Assembly (NCBI GenBank): GCA_007922305.1
Contig: ML677385.1
Location: forward strand, 2,564,566-2,628,565
Direction of reading: 5' to 3'
Length of the DNA stretch: 64,000 nt
DNA from: Dermatemys mawii
Taxonomy: Eukaryota > Chordata > Testudines > Dermatemydidae
Shown here: one piece after another, positions 11,514 to 22,632 of the stretch
How the letters are laid out: each line of letters starts with the position of its first letter
How positions within the stretch are numbered: the first letter of the stretch is position 1
The notes under the pieces: model-generated
The model's database searches: none
What the model was told of the DNA's origin: nothing
What the model saw: only the letters and a program-made list of their open reading frames with translations
Position numbers and translations under genes: made by a program

Positions 11514-11796
11514 AGCCATGTCTATGGGCTTGGCCCCACTGAATTTTATAGCACTCTAACTTGCTGGCTCAAGGGTGTGAAAAATCACTCCCCTGAGAGC
11601 AGCAAGTCTGAGTGCTTTAAAGCGCTGGTGTGGATAGGGTCCAAGTGCTGGGAGCCGCGCTCTGAGCAAATCCCCTCATGGAGGTGGATTACCAGGAGCA
11701 CTGGGAGAACTCTCTCGCAGCTCTCACGCACAACCACATTCTCACTTTAAAGCGCTATTGCGGGAGCGTTCCTGTGACAAGCACTCTGAAGTGTCC
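11514..11796. mobile_element. Harbinger-type MITE related to the 44-kb element
   Basis: It carries several ttaaagcgct and tatagcact motifs, plus the segment ggaggtggattaccaggagc, which also occurs in the right subterminal region of the Harbinger transposon at about 47933-47952. That shared 20-mer and the repeated agcgct motifs suggest a non-autonomous relative. The terminal inverted repeats are too decayed to fix exact ends. It abuts or interrupts CR1 sequence on its right. Confidence 0.6.
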
Positions 11797-12720
11797 TCAC
11801 TGTTTAACCCTTTTTCCAGATCATTTACGAATTTGTTTAATAGGACTTGTCCCAGTATAGAGCCCTAGGAGACACCACTATTTACCTCTTTTCGTTCTGA
11901 AAACTGACCTTTTATTCCTACCCTTTGTTTCCTACCTTTTAACCAGTTACCAATCCATGACGGAGCCATCCCTCTTATCCCATGACAGCTTACTTTGCTT
12001 AAGAACCTTTGGAGAAGGATCTTGTCAAAGACTTTCTGAAAATCTAAGTACACTATATTCACTGAATCCCCCTTGTCCACATGCTTGTTGACCCCCCTCA
12101 AAGAATTCTAGTAGATTGGTGAGGCATGATTTCCCTTTACAAATACCATGTTGACTCTTCCTCAACAAATCATGTTAATCTATGTCTCTGAGAATTTTGT
12201 TCTTTACTATAGTTTCAACCATATTGCCTGGTACTGAAATCAGGCTTACTGGCCTGTAATTGCCAGGATCACCTCTGGAGCCCTTTTCAAAAATTGCAGT
12301 CACATTAGCTATCCTCCAGGCATCTGACACAGAAGCTGATTTAAATGATAGATTACATACCACAGTTATGTAGTTAGTAGTTCAGCAATTTCACATTTGA
12401 GTTCCTTCAGAAATCTTGGGTGAACACCGTCTGGTCCTGGTGACTTATTACTATTTAGTTTATCAATTTGTTCCACAACCTCCTCTAATGATACCTCAAT
12501 CTGGGCCAGTTCCTCAGATCTGTCACCTAAAAAGAATGTCTTAGGTTTGGGGATCGCCCTCACATCCTTAGCTGTGAAGACTGATGCAAAGAATTCATTT
12601 AGTTTCTCCGCAATGGCCTTATCGTCCTTGAGAAATTGTGTTTGGATACAACTTCTCAATTGTGCCTTATCACATCTTTATCTTTATTCTTCAAACTACA
12701 CATATTATATGATGTGATGC
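11797..12720 (-). mobile_element. CR1 LINE fragment, RT region, minus strand
   Basis: A LINE fragment on the minus strand covering the N-terminal and central reverse transcriptase, described separately. The DNA ends at about 11797, where the Harbinger-type MITE begins. Confidence 0.85.
11868..12659 (-). pseudogene. CR1 reverse transcriptase remnant
   Basis: Three broken minus-strand frames (12366-12659, 12175-12363 and 11865-12101) form one decayed polymerase segment. Motifs seen, in protein order: LNEFFASVFT; NKSPGPDGVHPRFLKEL; DAWRIANVTAIFEKGSRGDPGNYRPVSL; and YLDFQKVFDK with WIGNWLKGRKQRV. These are characteristic of CR1-clade LINE ORF2, which nicks target DNA and copies its own RNA into it. 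Frames are separated by stops and shifts. The C-terminal YADD block is absent and no start is preserved. Confidence 0.85.
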
Positions 12721-13330
12721 AGTGTTGGCAATAAACTTTCTGAATGAAATAGAAACCTTTATTTGTGAACATGGATGTATTAAAAGAAAACTATATTAAA
12801 GAATTGTCAGGCAGCCCATATGCTATCATGGATGGTGCATGAAGCCCCCATTCAGAGAGGTTAGCTTTCTGCCCTGTCACTTCCACCTGTGACCCCTCCC
12901 CCAATACATCCCCGCTTGCCTGCCAAGGACAGAGGCACCCCGAGTCTCCCACTGCAGCTGGAGGAGCCCCTGCTGGCCCACCAAGCTCCCCACATGCCGG
13001 CATCGCCCCGCGCACTGGCCTACCCATCCGGGCCTCCCCAGCCAAGTCACCATGAGCCCCAGCCTCTGCACCAGCCCGGTTGCCTGAGCCACCCCAAGGC
13101 CCGGCTGCCTGGAGGAGTTCTAAGTCCCATCCCGCAGCCCTGCCCCAGGGCTGTGGTGGGGAGTGTTAGTGGATGTTTGGGGGGGCTTAGCATCCTCCAG
13201 CCTCCATTACATACCTATGGTTGACATTATAACCAGTAAAAAAACAAGGTGCTAATGGAGGAGATGGTTCACTCTGTTTGCAGCTCAGTGATCAGAATCA
13301 ACTGGAAGAGTTAAACATTGAGCAGCTGTA
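12721..13330. other. Unclassified GC-rich stretch
   Basis: The section from about 12890 to 13150 is C-rich (ctccccagccaagtcacc) and gives chance frames on both strands. Its edges lack clear inverted repeats. It may be a transposon interior, but I cannot assign it. Confidence 0.35.
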
Positions 13331-13990
13331 CTTCAACCAGGGGCATTGATTCCATTTCCTGGGAGTTGATTGGCCAGTCTTCAGATAGATTGGCTAGGGG
13401 CACTGGGATTGTGGGATAGCATTGGTAGATCTCGACACAAGTCTGGGAACATGAGTCTCAGCAGTGTCCACACTGCAAATGAGACAGTTTGGACACATGT
13501 CCCAGTGGGACTCATCCATCGCCCTCTTGCTGGGTCCTAGGGCCTGTGTTCTGCAAGCTTACTGGCCCAAGTCAGAGATGTGTGTAGATGGAAGCAGGGT
13601 TTGGGCACCCATGTGTACATTGCAGTGCAGACATACCCTAAACCTGGGGTCTGATTCAGGTTTCAGCCCAAATACCCCTTCTGTCCACACATAAATCAGT
13701 CTGACTCAGGCCAGCAAGCTCTCAGGACAGGGGCCTTACGACCCTGCTAGAGGTGTGGGTCAGAGCCCAAGTCCCGCTGCAACTTGGGCCTAGGTCCTAT
13801 CATTTTGCAGTGTGAACACAGGTCCAGTTGCAGACCTGAGTCAGAAGAGCAGTGAAGTGCAATATACACATTAGAACAGCTGTGAGACCCAGGTCCAGCA
13901 ATTATAATGCCAGGTTTACAATGCAGTGCGAATGCTCAAGCAGAAGTGTTGAGACAGAGTCTCACAGCCCCAGGTTTACAATGTGGCCCG
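13331..13990. mobile_element. Composite of decayed MITE sequence
   Basis: The segment includes cagtgtccacactgcaaatg, gcagtgcagacataccctaa and two copies of ccaggtttacaatg(c/t). These phrases are typical of abundant turtle DNA-transposon MITEs with termini like tagggtatgtctacactgc. The boundaries and the number of insertions are not resolved. Confidence 0.45.
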
Positions 13991-14004
13991 TGCTGAGGCA
14001 AGAT

Positions 14005-14260
14005 TAAGTATACCTAGACCATCCCTGACTGGTATTTGTCCAGGCTGTTCTTAAAAACGTCCAGTGATGGGGATTCCACAATCTCTCTAGGACACCTGTT
14101 CCAGGGCTTAACTTTCCTTATAGTTTGAAAGTTTTCCTGATAAATGAACCAACAGAGTGTGGTCAGGCTGTTAAGGGATGGCATTACCAATTTCCTCAAA
14201 AGTAGATATTTTAAACCCCTATAACTGTACAAACCACAACCAGTTTTCACCAAACATATG
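14005..14260 (-). mobile_element. CR1 LINE tail, minus strand
   Basis: Sequence such as ctagaccatccctgactggt, tgttcttaaaaacgtccagtg and ttccagggcttaactttcct matches the CR1 tail copies at 43915-44085 and 56880-57060 in the same orientation. It is non-coding. Confidence 0.8.
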
Positions 14261-14480
14261 CAATCTCCCTCCCCATTTTGAAATTTCTACCAGTCAGGTG
14301 CTAGAGATGTTTTTAAAAAATAAGTTACAAATTTTGATCAGATTTGGCTGAAACTTTCCAACATATAAATTCATCCCCAGAAGGAGGAAAAGAAATCTGG
14401 CCTATTTCAGCTTGAAAAGTAAAAGCCTGACAAAGTTACAAACTGCTAAAAATTGCCCCTGAGAGTGGAAACACATGTTC
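14261..14480. repeat. Unclassified old dispersed repeat
   Basis: Contains agttacaaattttgatcag, tttggctgaaactttccaac and gacaaagttacaaactgc. Related wording occurs at 42440-42790 (aacttggccaaatttaggct) and 59430-59560 (cataacttggccagatctg). It looks like an ancient interspersed repeat whose class I cannot name. Confidence 0.4.
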
Positions 14481-15890
14481 AGCTTTAACAGTAGGCACTG
14501 CGAGGTGCTCTGCCTGTAAGGAGTCCATAGAGCTTTGACTCTCTCAGAAGTGATAGGACTTTAGAGATAGGGTAGCAGATAAACCAGATTAGGGAATTTA
14601 TTAAACTTTTTCTGCGCTACTCAGGCCCAGCCTAAGGCAAGATTCCTAGAACATTAGGCAACGGTAAGATTTACTGATGGGACGCTGAATTAAAATTTAG
14701 TTTTCTTTCATAAAGTCTCACAGAGTAATCGCGTGAGCAAGTACAGACATGCCAAGGAGGATATGGTCATTTGGCTCATTTAATTGTCTCTGTGCCAGGG
14801 GTCTGGTGAGGGTGCCTGCTGTGTCAAGAGTATCTAACATCACATACAACCTAACACTTCTGGCACTAATACGCAAGCTTAAAATACACTTTCATGCCAT
14901 TTGTATGAGTAAGCCACAATTGCTTGAGTAATTGCAGGACAGTTTTTACAGTGTTTGACCAGTTTAGTCTTAAACACAAATTTACATTAATCCATAGAAA
15001 CCCGCTGCGGGGTTGCCAGCTATTAAATTTTTATCACAAGTCTCATGTCACCTGATGTTTTTCTTAAAGCCCCAACTGCTGACCTCAGGTTACTACATGA
15101 CTGACTTTCCTTCCCTGTGGCTGTAAGGAAAAGCTTGAAAATGTGAACTTTAAATTCTCTAACACCAGAAGGTAAACAAAAACAACCCAAAATTTAGCAT
15201 TTTTTTTTAAAAAAAGCCCTTATAATTTTAAAGAAAAATCTCATGATTTATGGGGGCCTGATTCATGACTTTGAACTCTTGAGATTAACAGTAATGGTAG
15301 TGGAACAATTATACTGTAAAAATTTGTGATATAAAAATGCTAACTCATGAAAGTGAAGTATTTAAAAATACCTCATTGTATCTTAAAGATATTATTTTTA
15401 TACGATGTTTAACCCTCCTCTGTGATTTGCCCGTTTCAAAGGCCATTGTGACATACTAGGTTCAAATGGTAAGCGCTAAAGACACAGCTGCTCAAAAAGA
15501 CCACAAAGATTTGTCTCACTAGAGATATGAATGTGAGGCAGGCCAGTTTACCATGAAGTAAAACTTCTCCATGAAATTTTAGTTCTTTCCATTCAATACT
15601 ACCAAAGTATTGGTATTCCTTAATGGCATTGCCTACAAAGCTAAAAACATCTGAATAAAGTCTCAATACATTTTCAAAAGACAATCGATTCCAAACGACA
15701 TTTTAGCTTTTGTCCTTTACTTGCTGTAAACACTCTGCCTCAGATGAGTAACATTTCTGAACCACGCCTGCTCTGTAGAAGGATGTGGATTAGTTTGCTG
15801 AGTGTGTATTCATATTCGGGCTTCTCTTACATGTAAACTGCAGACACATCACTGTCCAGGAATGTAAGGGGTTCTAGTGACTTTATTACG
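14481..15890. other. Non-coding stretch, nothing recognised
   Basis: AT-rich with scattered short frames and no repeat or exon that I recognise. Confidence 0.4.
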
Positions 15891-15894
15891 GAAT

Positions 15895-16165
15895 CAGCGG
15901 TCAGGAGCCCCCTGAGTTCTATGCCCAGCTCTGATACTTTCTGTGAAACCTTAAACAGGTCACCTCACCTCTCTGACTCAAAGCTCAGCTCCCAGTTAGG
16001 CACCTAAATGAAGTAGCCAAATTTCAAAATCTGTCCATTTATGCCTCAGTCTCCCTCGCCCCTTCTATAAAATGGGGATGATCACATGTATGTACCTATG
16101 TCAGAGGGGCATTGTTCAGTGCTTTGAAAACGTAAAGCACTATGCTAAATATTTGATTTGCCCAA
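15895..16165 (+). mobile_element. MIR (CORE-SINE), plus strand, interrupted
   Basis: Shows the amniote MIR order: agttctatgcccagctctg, aacaggtcacctcacctctctg, then tgcctcagtctccc, tataaaatggggatgatcac and a tail of gtgctttgaaaacgtaaagc. About 60 bp of other sequence (ttaggcacctaaatgaag) interrupts the core, probably an old MITE insertion. Confidence 0.75.
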
Positions 16166-16254
16166 ATCACTTAATATTTAAAAAATGAATGTATCACGGC
16201 AATATCTGTTTTGGCCTGCATTACCATGGTATCTGAACACCTCACAGTCTTTAA

Positions 16255-16455
16255 TGTATTTATCCTTTTATGTATTTTATTTTAATGTATTTATCCTCCC
16301 AGCCCTCTGAGGTAGGGAAGGGCTATTATCAGTTCATTTTACAAATGGGAAACTGAGGCACAGAGACGCTAAGTGATTTTCCCAAGTCACACAGGGAATT
16401 TGTGGCAAAGTAGGGAACTGAATGTGGGTCTCCAGAGGCCCAAATTAGCACCCTA
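16255..16455 (-). mobile_element. MIR (CORE-SINE), minus strand
   Basis: The segments attttacaaatgggaaactg, aggcacagagacgctaagtg and cccaagtcacacagggaatt are the reverse complement of the conserved MIR core (caagtcact ... cctcagtttccc). It is a standard ancient amniote SINE. Confidence 0.85.
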
Positions 16456-16460
16456 TGAGA

Positions 16461-18514
16461 CCACCCTTCCTCTTTCTGTAACAGAAGAACAGGGCAGGCA
16501 GAAAGTGACGACACATTTCTGTACTTTCTATTTTCCTCAAATTCTAAGTCAAGCATAAAATAAAACTAAAAAAAAAAGTCTGCCAGTTTGTCCACTACAG
16601 TTATGTAATCAACCAAATGCTATATTTTTCTTTACTGATGAGTGTTTAAATGTTCTATCCCCTAGCTACAGCCTGCTAATAGGGATCATGAGGCCTGGAT
16701 GTACTGCCAAGACGAAAGCTACAACACAGCTTTTTCCAAACCTCCAAAGGCGCCCAGTCTCTGTGCAAATGCTTTCTGGATTGGTTTTTAATGTTCTGTT
16801 TTGTTAGGTTTTGCCCTTCCAAGTAATAACCCTACTTGCCAGATGGCCACATGTTGGCCATTAAAGACAGAAGGGTCATCTATGGAAGATTTGGCTGCTA
16901 TTCCATTGCCCCTGGTAAATTGGCTTGGGAGGAGGCTAAACAGCCCTTATGTTCTAGTTTTCTGGCTTCATTTTTTAAGTCAGAATGAATTTGTGGGTTT
17001 TTTTTTTTTACCTTGTTTTATGCTGCTGAAGTTAATTATTTTATTAGTCACAAGAACAAACAAAATTTATGATTAGTAATGCTGGTACAACACTTAATGT
17101 ACGAAAGAACAAACCTGAGACGGGGACTTTTAAAGATAGGAGACCAAGTGATTAAAACCATGATCAGAAAAAAAAAATCTAGCACAGCAGAATTCAAACA
17201 ATGTGGCCATGAAAGCAGTCCCTGTTGACATTTGTCTTTCTCTTTCCCTTCTGAAAATTCATCTGGTTTGATGCATTTCTGTGGGAGCTGGATCTATAGG
17301 ACTGTTCAGGATTTAGGATGTTCATAACCCCATTCAGGCAGATAAATATCCCCACTATTTACATTTAAAAAAATGGACACAAAAAGGGTAAGTGATTTAC
17401 TAGGGCTAATTAATAGTATAGAAAAGGGGGGAAGGGACAACAATTGTGTAGCAAACCTTAAATAAAGAAAAGCTAGAAGCAAAGAATGTATCACTAAGTG
17501 TATTCAAAAGAGCAGAGAATAGTCATTTATTAAATTTTGCCTGCAGTTTTCCTGCAAAAAAACCCTCCAACATCTCTGAGTCTCAGCCCCTATCTGTAAA
17601 ATGGAGATATAGAGGGTCCAATTCTCATTTAAGGGCCATGTTCTTATATAACTTCAGTGGATATTTCCCTGGCTTCAGTAATATCAAAATAGGCCTATCT
17701 TGTTCTGAAACAAATGTCTACACACAAAATGTGTGAATTACAACCTGTTTAGTTAATTCAGTTCTAGTTTCCATGGAGACAAGCCCTTAGAAATAGATTT
17801 AATTAAATCAGTGAATCCCTTTAAATCAGTTACGCTAAAGCAATATAAAGGCACTCCCATACCAATTTCAGAGCATCCACACAAGGGGTTGTGATACAGG
17901 AATCTCAGTGTGCCCATTGGCAGAGAGCATGGGGGATAGAGTTTTACAGTGATCTCCTGAGTCAAATACATGCACAATAACTCACCAAAGGGTGGCATGT
18001 GAGGTCTCCACCGAGAGCCAGTTACTCACTGGTCATCTTAATCCTCACAAAATATACGTATAGATAATATCTAAGAAGTTATGGGTCTGTTCTGAAAATT
18101 AAGTTCTTCAGATATGTGAGGGAAAGCAGGTCGCCAGAAGGTGATAAACATACTCCTGTCAGGTAGAGGGGAAGAGACGCTTATTTTTCTCTGGCTGGTC
18201 AGGCGTGAATTGTGTACTGTCAGCTTCAGACTGGAGGCCAATCTGCAGACTGAACCGAATGCTAATCAAGAGATTGTAAAATGATCAAGAAAAGAGTACA
18301 CAAGAAGAATACAGCAGGGTGGGCAAGGAATCCTGTTTACGAGTAAAGACAATGGATTGTTGTGGGTAAAACTTAGGGTGAAGAGATACACCTGTGCTGA
18401 GTTTGACTTTTTTCATGAACAGATGATTAGAGCCAAGCCGCACTGTAATACACTGAACGGATTTTGGGTGATCTTAGCCCTATAAAACATAAAAGTAACT
18501 AGTTAAAGATGAAT
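16461..18514. other. Non-coding stretch with MIR fragments
   Basis: A minus-strand MIR remnant lies at about 17330-17430 (aaaagggtaagtgatttact) and a plus-strand one at about 17572-17620 (ctgtaaaatggagatatag). No gene is seen in the remainder. Confidence 0.45.
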
Positions 18515-18632
18515 CAGAGGGGTAGCCGTGTTAGTCTGGAATTGCAGAAGTGACAAAGAGTCCTGTGGCACCTTAAAGACTAACTGAAATTTTTTCAGAG
18601 CATGAGCTTTCGTGGGCTAATACCCACTTCGT
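18515..18632 (+). mobile_element. tRNA-like SINE, cut by assembly gap
   Basis: The head reads gaggggtagccgtgttagtc, a pol III A-box-like start common in turtle SINEs. The tail follows: ctgtggcaccttaaagacta, then gagctttcgtgggctaatac and ccacttcgt, where the N gap begins. The gtggcaccttaragactaac and gctttcgtgggct blocks also form the ends of the Penelope-like element at 36066-37115. Confidence 0.8.
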
Positions 18633-19032
18633 NNNNNNNNNNNNNNNNNNNNNNNNNNNNNNNNNNNNNNNNNNNNNNNNNNNNNNNNNNNNNNNNNNNN
18701 NNNNNNNNNNNNNNNNNNNNNNNNNNNNNNNNNNNNNNNNNNNNNNNNNNNNNNNNNNNNNNNNNNNNNNNNNNNNNNNNNNNNNNNNNNNNNNNNNNNN
18801 NNNNNNNNNNNNNNNNNNNNNNNNNNNNNNNNNNNNNNNNNNNNNNNNNNNNNNNNNNNNNNNNNNNNNNNNNNNNNNNNNNNNNNNNNNNNNNNNNNNN
18901 NNNNNNNNNNNNNNNNNNNNNNNNNNNNNNNNNNNNNNNNNNNNNNNNNNNNNNNNNNNNNNNNNNNNNNNNNNNNNNNNNNNNNNNNNNNNNNNNNNNN
19001 NNNNNNNNNNNNNNNNNNNNNNNNNNNNNNNN
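18633..19032. other. Assembly gap, 400 N
   Basis: Exactly 400 N bases, starting inside the SINE tail. The long frames across it consist only of unknown residues. Confidence 0.99.
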
Positions 19033-19139
19033 GTCTAGGTTCTAGAATATGAGTCATGATTTTATTTTATATGTAACCATTTGTTTCCAATACTTCCACC
19101 AGCTATCATCTGAATCTATTCCTTGTGATAAATGACACA

Positions 19140-20034
19140 AGGTTAAAAGGTTCTGGAATCTCCATCACTGCAAAAGTTTAAGAGCTGGTTAGACAAACAC
19201 CTGTCAGGGATGGTTTAGATCAGGGATGGAGAACCTTTTTTCTATCGGGGCCTCTGACCCACATAAAAAAATCAGTCGCGGGACACACACAGCCCTGCAG
19301 TGTGTGTGGGGTGGAGGTTTGGGGCTTCCCCTAGACTTTGGGGTGGGGCCCAAAATGTGGGGTTCAGGTGCAGAAGGGGGCTTAGAGCTGGGGGCTGGGT
19401 GGGGGTGCAGGGTGCAAGGTCTGGAAGGGAGTTAGGATGTGGGAGAAAGTTCTGATCTTGGGCAGGGAATTCAGGGTTCGGGTTTCGGCCGGGCGGCGCT
19501 TAACTCAAGCAGATCCCAGTTCGTGGCACGGCAGGGCTAAGGCAGGATCCCTGCCTGCTGGGGCTCTGCACTGCTCCAAGAAGCGGCCATCATGTTTGGC
19601 CCCAGAATGCTCTGTGCAGTATGTGTTGCCCACACCTGCAGGTGCCACCCCCGCAGTTCCCGGCCAATGGGAGCTGTGGAGGTGGTGCTGGGGACTGGGG
19701 CAGCATGGGACATGCCAGTCACTTCAGGCTGGGAGCTGTGCAGAGCTGACCAGATCTTGAATGGCCTGGCAAACCCAGCTTCCCCCTGCAGTGGGGTGAG
19801 CTGGTGCTTGCGGCTCAAGCCCTGGGGCGGGGGAGGGGGACGCTGAGGCTTCAAGCTTCCGTATGTGGTGCAGAGATTTGCTGCAGGCTGGGTGAAACGA
19901 AGCAGCAGGCCAGATCTGGCCCGCAGGCCTTAGGTTCCCCACCCCTGGTTTAAATAATACTTAGTCCTGCCATGAGTGCAGAGGACTGGAGTAGATGACC
20001 TCTCGAGGTCCCTCTCAGTCCTATGATTCTATGA
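19140..20034 (+). mobile_element. CR1 LINE 3' end, plus strand, split by a hAT element
   Basis: Left part: tctggaatctccatcactgc to ctgtcagggatggtttagat. Right part: aatacttagtcctgccatga to cagtcctatgattctatga, the characteristic CR1 3' terminus. The two parts join into a continuous CR1 tail once 19221-19947 and one target-duplication copy are removed. Confidence 0.85.
19221..19947. mobile_element. Non-autonomous hAT transposon, 727 bp, nested in CR1
   Basis: It starts cagggatggagaacct and ends aggttccccacccctg, inverted repeats that agree at 14 of 16 positions. Flanks are gtttagat (19213-19220) and gtttaaat (19948-19955), matching at 7 of 8, the hAT target-duplication length. The interior is GC-rich and has no transposase. 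The several chance frames across it on both strands are not genes. Confidence 0.9.
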
Positions 20035-20320
20035 ACATTTACTTGTTTTCACTATGAGCATATTTAAGTGTGGTGTGTGAAGCGAATGGTGATCTGAGGT
20101 GTAGCTGGTAAGCTGGAGTGCACTGCTTCTTTGGGAGCAGCAGATCTGCACATACTAAGAGTCTTGAATGGACTGGGGCTGAAGACGCCTCACGCCCTTG
20201 GGTGCTGTGGGGAAGCATCACAGTGAATTGTGGCAATTTGACTACATCATTTTCTAAACTGATGTAGTTAAATTGGTACAACTTGCGTATGTAGCCAAGG
20301 CTTAAAAGGCTCATATGAGC
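20035..20320. other. Non-coding, with a probable MITE fragment at the right
   Basis: About 20215-20315 contains taaactgatgtagttaaatt and gtatgtagccaaggctta. Its reverse-complement end, taagccttggctacatac, resembles Harbinger-type MITE termini. It is too partial to classify firmly. Confidence 0.4.
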
Positions 20321-21650
20321 TGGCTTTGCAAGACTAGAGAGAGAGAACAAGCTGCATTCAAGGTTGTCTTGAAACTGATCCAATGACATGTCAAACATAG
20401 CAACAGAATAATGCTCTTTAGGATCTGGCCTGCACTAATACTCAATCTGGGTTCTTGATTTGAATTGTTTTGTTTTCAAGCACTTAAAACTGGAGACTGG
20501 TGGAGGTATTTAGTATTTTGCATATATTAAAAAAGCCTGTGTGAACATGTCTGAAGCACACAAATCAACATATGCCAAGAGACTTTAGGCTCCCAGACTT
20601 CTCCACAAATAATTCAAGACAAGATAATGAAAACAGAGGAAGTGAGAAGAGACAGAGAGAGAAGCAGAACACACCACTAATAGCAAAGTTACTCCATTTC
20701 ACACACTGATTTAAACTGAGAAAAAGGTTCATTCCTATAAATAAAATAAATAAATACAAAGAAAAGCAAGAGCATAATAATTGAGTGACTAAGTGAGACA
20801 AGAGGGTGTTGGTTTCAACCTATGGTTGATTAAGCTTCAGAGAGACAAATACTTCCTCTCAAGCCTTAACTTATTTTCTTTGCATTTAAAAAAGGTTGGT
20901 CTCGTCGAAAACAAACTATTCAAGGGCTTTCCTGAACAGGCTGGTGGTATGTTGGTTCAACCTTAGCTACAAGCCAACTATGCCTTGTGTAAGTATTTTC
21001 TTTTTAAAACAAGCATGTACACTCTTTGCCTTAGCACCTGTCTGTTTTATTTTACACACTCGGCACAATGAGGCCCTGGCCTCTGATCGGGGCTCTAAGT
21101 GTTACATCAAAATAAACAAGGCGCACTTCTCTAGCGCACTTCACTGAAGATCAAAGTACTTTGGAAACACTAACTGGCTCAATCCTGAGACCCCTGAGTG
21201 AACTATAGATGAGATCACTTCAGCAACCACTGAAATGCATGCATCTTTTGACCAATTTTGCATCATTTAACAGCAAATAAATACATTGCCCAACTGCTTA
21301 AGACAGGAAGTGAAGATGAATATTGAGTCCCACAGAAATTGTAAAAAAATTTAAGGAGGCAGGATCTAATTATCCAAGTTGGGAATTTGGCCAGGACAGA
21401 GACAAGACAGAAAGTCTGGTTTTGGACTTTCTTAAAGTCTGAGATTATTCTGATCTACTGTTTTGGATCAAGGGAATTTTTATTTAACTCCAAGACTTCT
21501 ACAAGAAGTTCCATGGGAGTTTTATTCACCATAAAAGGGTCAAAGTATCAATCGTATGTCTGAGCCAAGAGACTGATCTCAAGAATGTCCCTTCTCAAAA
21601 CATAAGCGTATTCTTGAACCCGTTAGCCACACATTCAGATCTTTGTAACA
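20321..21650. other. Non-coding stretch, nothing recognised
   Basis: There is no supportable gene. Near 21130-21210 there is weak resemblance to a CORE-SINE tail (gatcaaagtactttggaaac). Confidence 0.4.
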
Positions 21651-22509
21651 TTTGGTGTCAGTGATGGGGCTGCCCCTAGCGGGGTGTGGGGTCTGGGGAG
21701 GAAGTGATGTCACTTCCAGGACTGACCGTGCCAGGGTGGGTAGGGAAGGCTGTGGGGTTGGAGCCTCGCCCACACTCCACTCCCCCGCTCTGGCAGCGCT
21801 GCTGTCAGAGCTGTCCTTAGCTATTCTGGGGCCCTACGCAGCCCCTCTGTCTTGCGGGGATAGGGGGCAGGCCTCTGCAGAGGGGAACTACCCCCCCCCA
21901 GCACTCACTGGCAGCCCGGCTAGGGCCAGGTTGCTGCACTTCTCACTTCTGGTGAGTGCAAGACCAGCCCTGCTGCAGAGCTCAGGGGTGTGGGGGCGGG
22001 GCTGGGATGGAGCAGGTGCAGGGCGGTGGCCCTGCGGAAGAGCCAGAGCAGGAGCTAGACAGCACACAGCTGCACAGGGCACCAGTAAACTTGGTGCCCC
22101 AAATTTCCTGGCTCCCTATGTAGCTGCATGCTTTCCATATGGATAAGGACGGCCCTGGCCACTGGGCTCCAGGGGGTTGGGGCCATGTTGCCGACTTCTC
22201 GGGCCTGGGAAGGCTGCCATGTCATTGCGTGGTCTCCCTCCCAGTGCTCTGGGATTGGGGAGGTTGCAGTGGCGACACCACACGCATTCCCTCCCGGTGT
22301 TCTGGGGCACATGTTCTCCCTCAGGTGGAAGGGGTGGGGCTGGGGGTAGCCTCCACCAGCCAGCAGTTCACCTGCCACCCATGCGGCGCCAGCCAATCGC
22401 CTGGCCTGTGAGGCTCCCCAAAGCCCGGAGAGGTCTCCTCGATTCTCCATCGCCTAGGGGCGACTCTGACTGGCAATTCAACCAAGTTTTGGAAGATGCC
22501 CTCCTCATA
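21651..22509. repeat. GC-rich repeat cluster enclosing a hAT MITE
   Basis: GC-rich DNA on both sides of the element at 21806-22157 (gcccctagcggggtgtgggg on the left, cgcctaggggcgactctgac on the right) suggests an older GC-rich transposon into which that MITE inserted. The outer ends are not clear. Overlapping frames of up to 164 codons arise from base composition. Confidence 0.4.
21806..22157. mobile_element. hAT MITE, about 352 bp
   Basis: Left end cagagctgtccttagctatt and right end ggataaggacggccctg form inverted repeats around gtccttA. Flanks gctgctgt and gccactgg agree at 5 of 8; two of the mismatches (tg against ca) are what CpG decay of a shared cg would give. There is no transposase. 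Confidence 0.6.
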
Positions 22510-22632
22510 TAGGGTGACGAGATGTCCCAATTTTATAGGGACAGTCTTGATATTTGCAGCATTGTCTTATATGGGCACCTATTACCCACCATCCCCTGTC
22601 CCATTTTTTACACCTGCTATCTGGTCACCCTA
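22510..22632. mobile_element. hAT MITE, family tagggtgaccagat, copy 2
   Basis: It starts tagggtgacgagatgtccc and ends atctggtcaccct with a final a. The interior (gtcttatatgggcacctatt) matches the copies at 9874 and 56730. Flanks tcctcata and tctccata agree at 6 of 8 positions. Confidence 0.85.

Noticed and set aside
12791..13224. Frames of 71 to 111 codons on both strands
   Set aside because: GC-rich composition only; no domain and no paired splice sites.
18602..19057. Frames of about 146 codons on both strands
   Set aside because: They consist almost wholly of unknown residues from the 400-N gap.
21652..22146. 164-codon plus-strand frame
   Set aside because: It crosses the boundary of a hAT MITE and GC-rich repeat DNA; the length is due to base composition.
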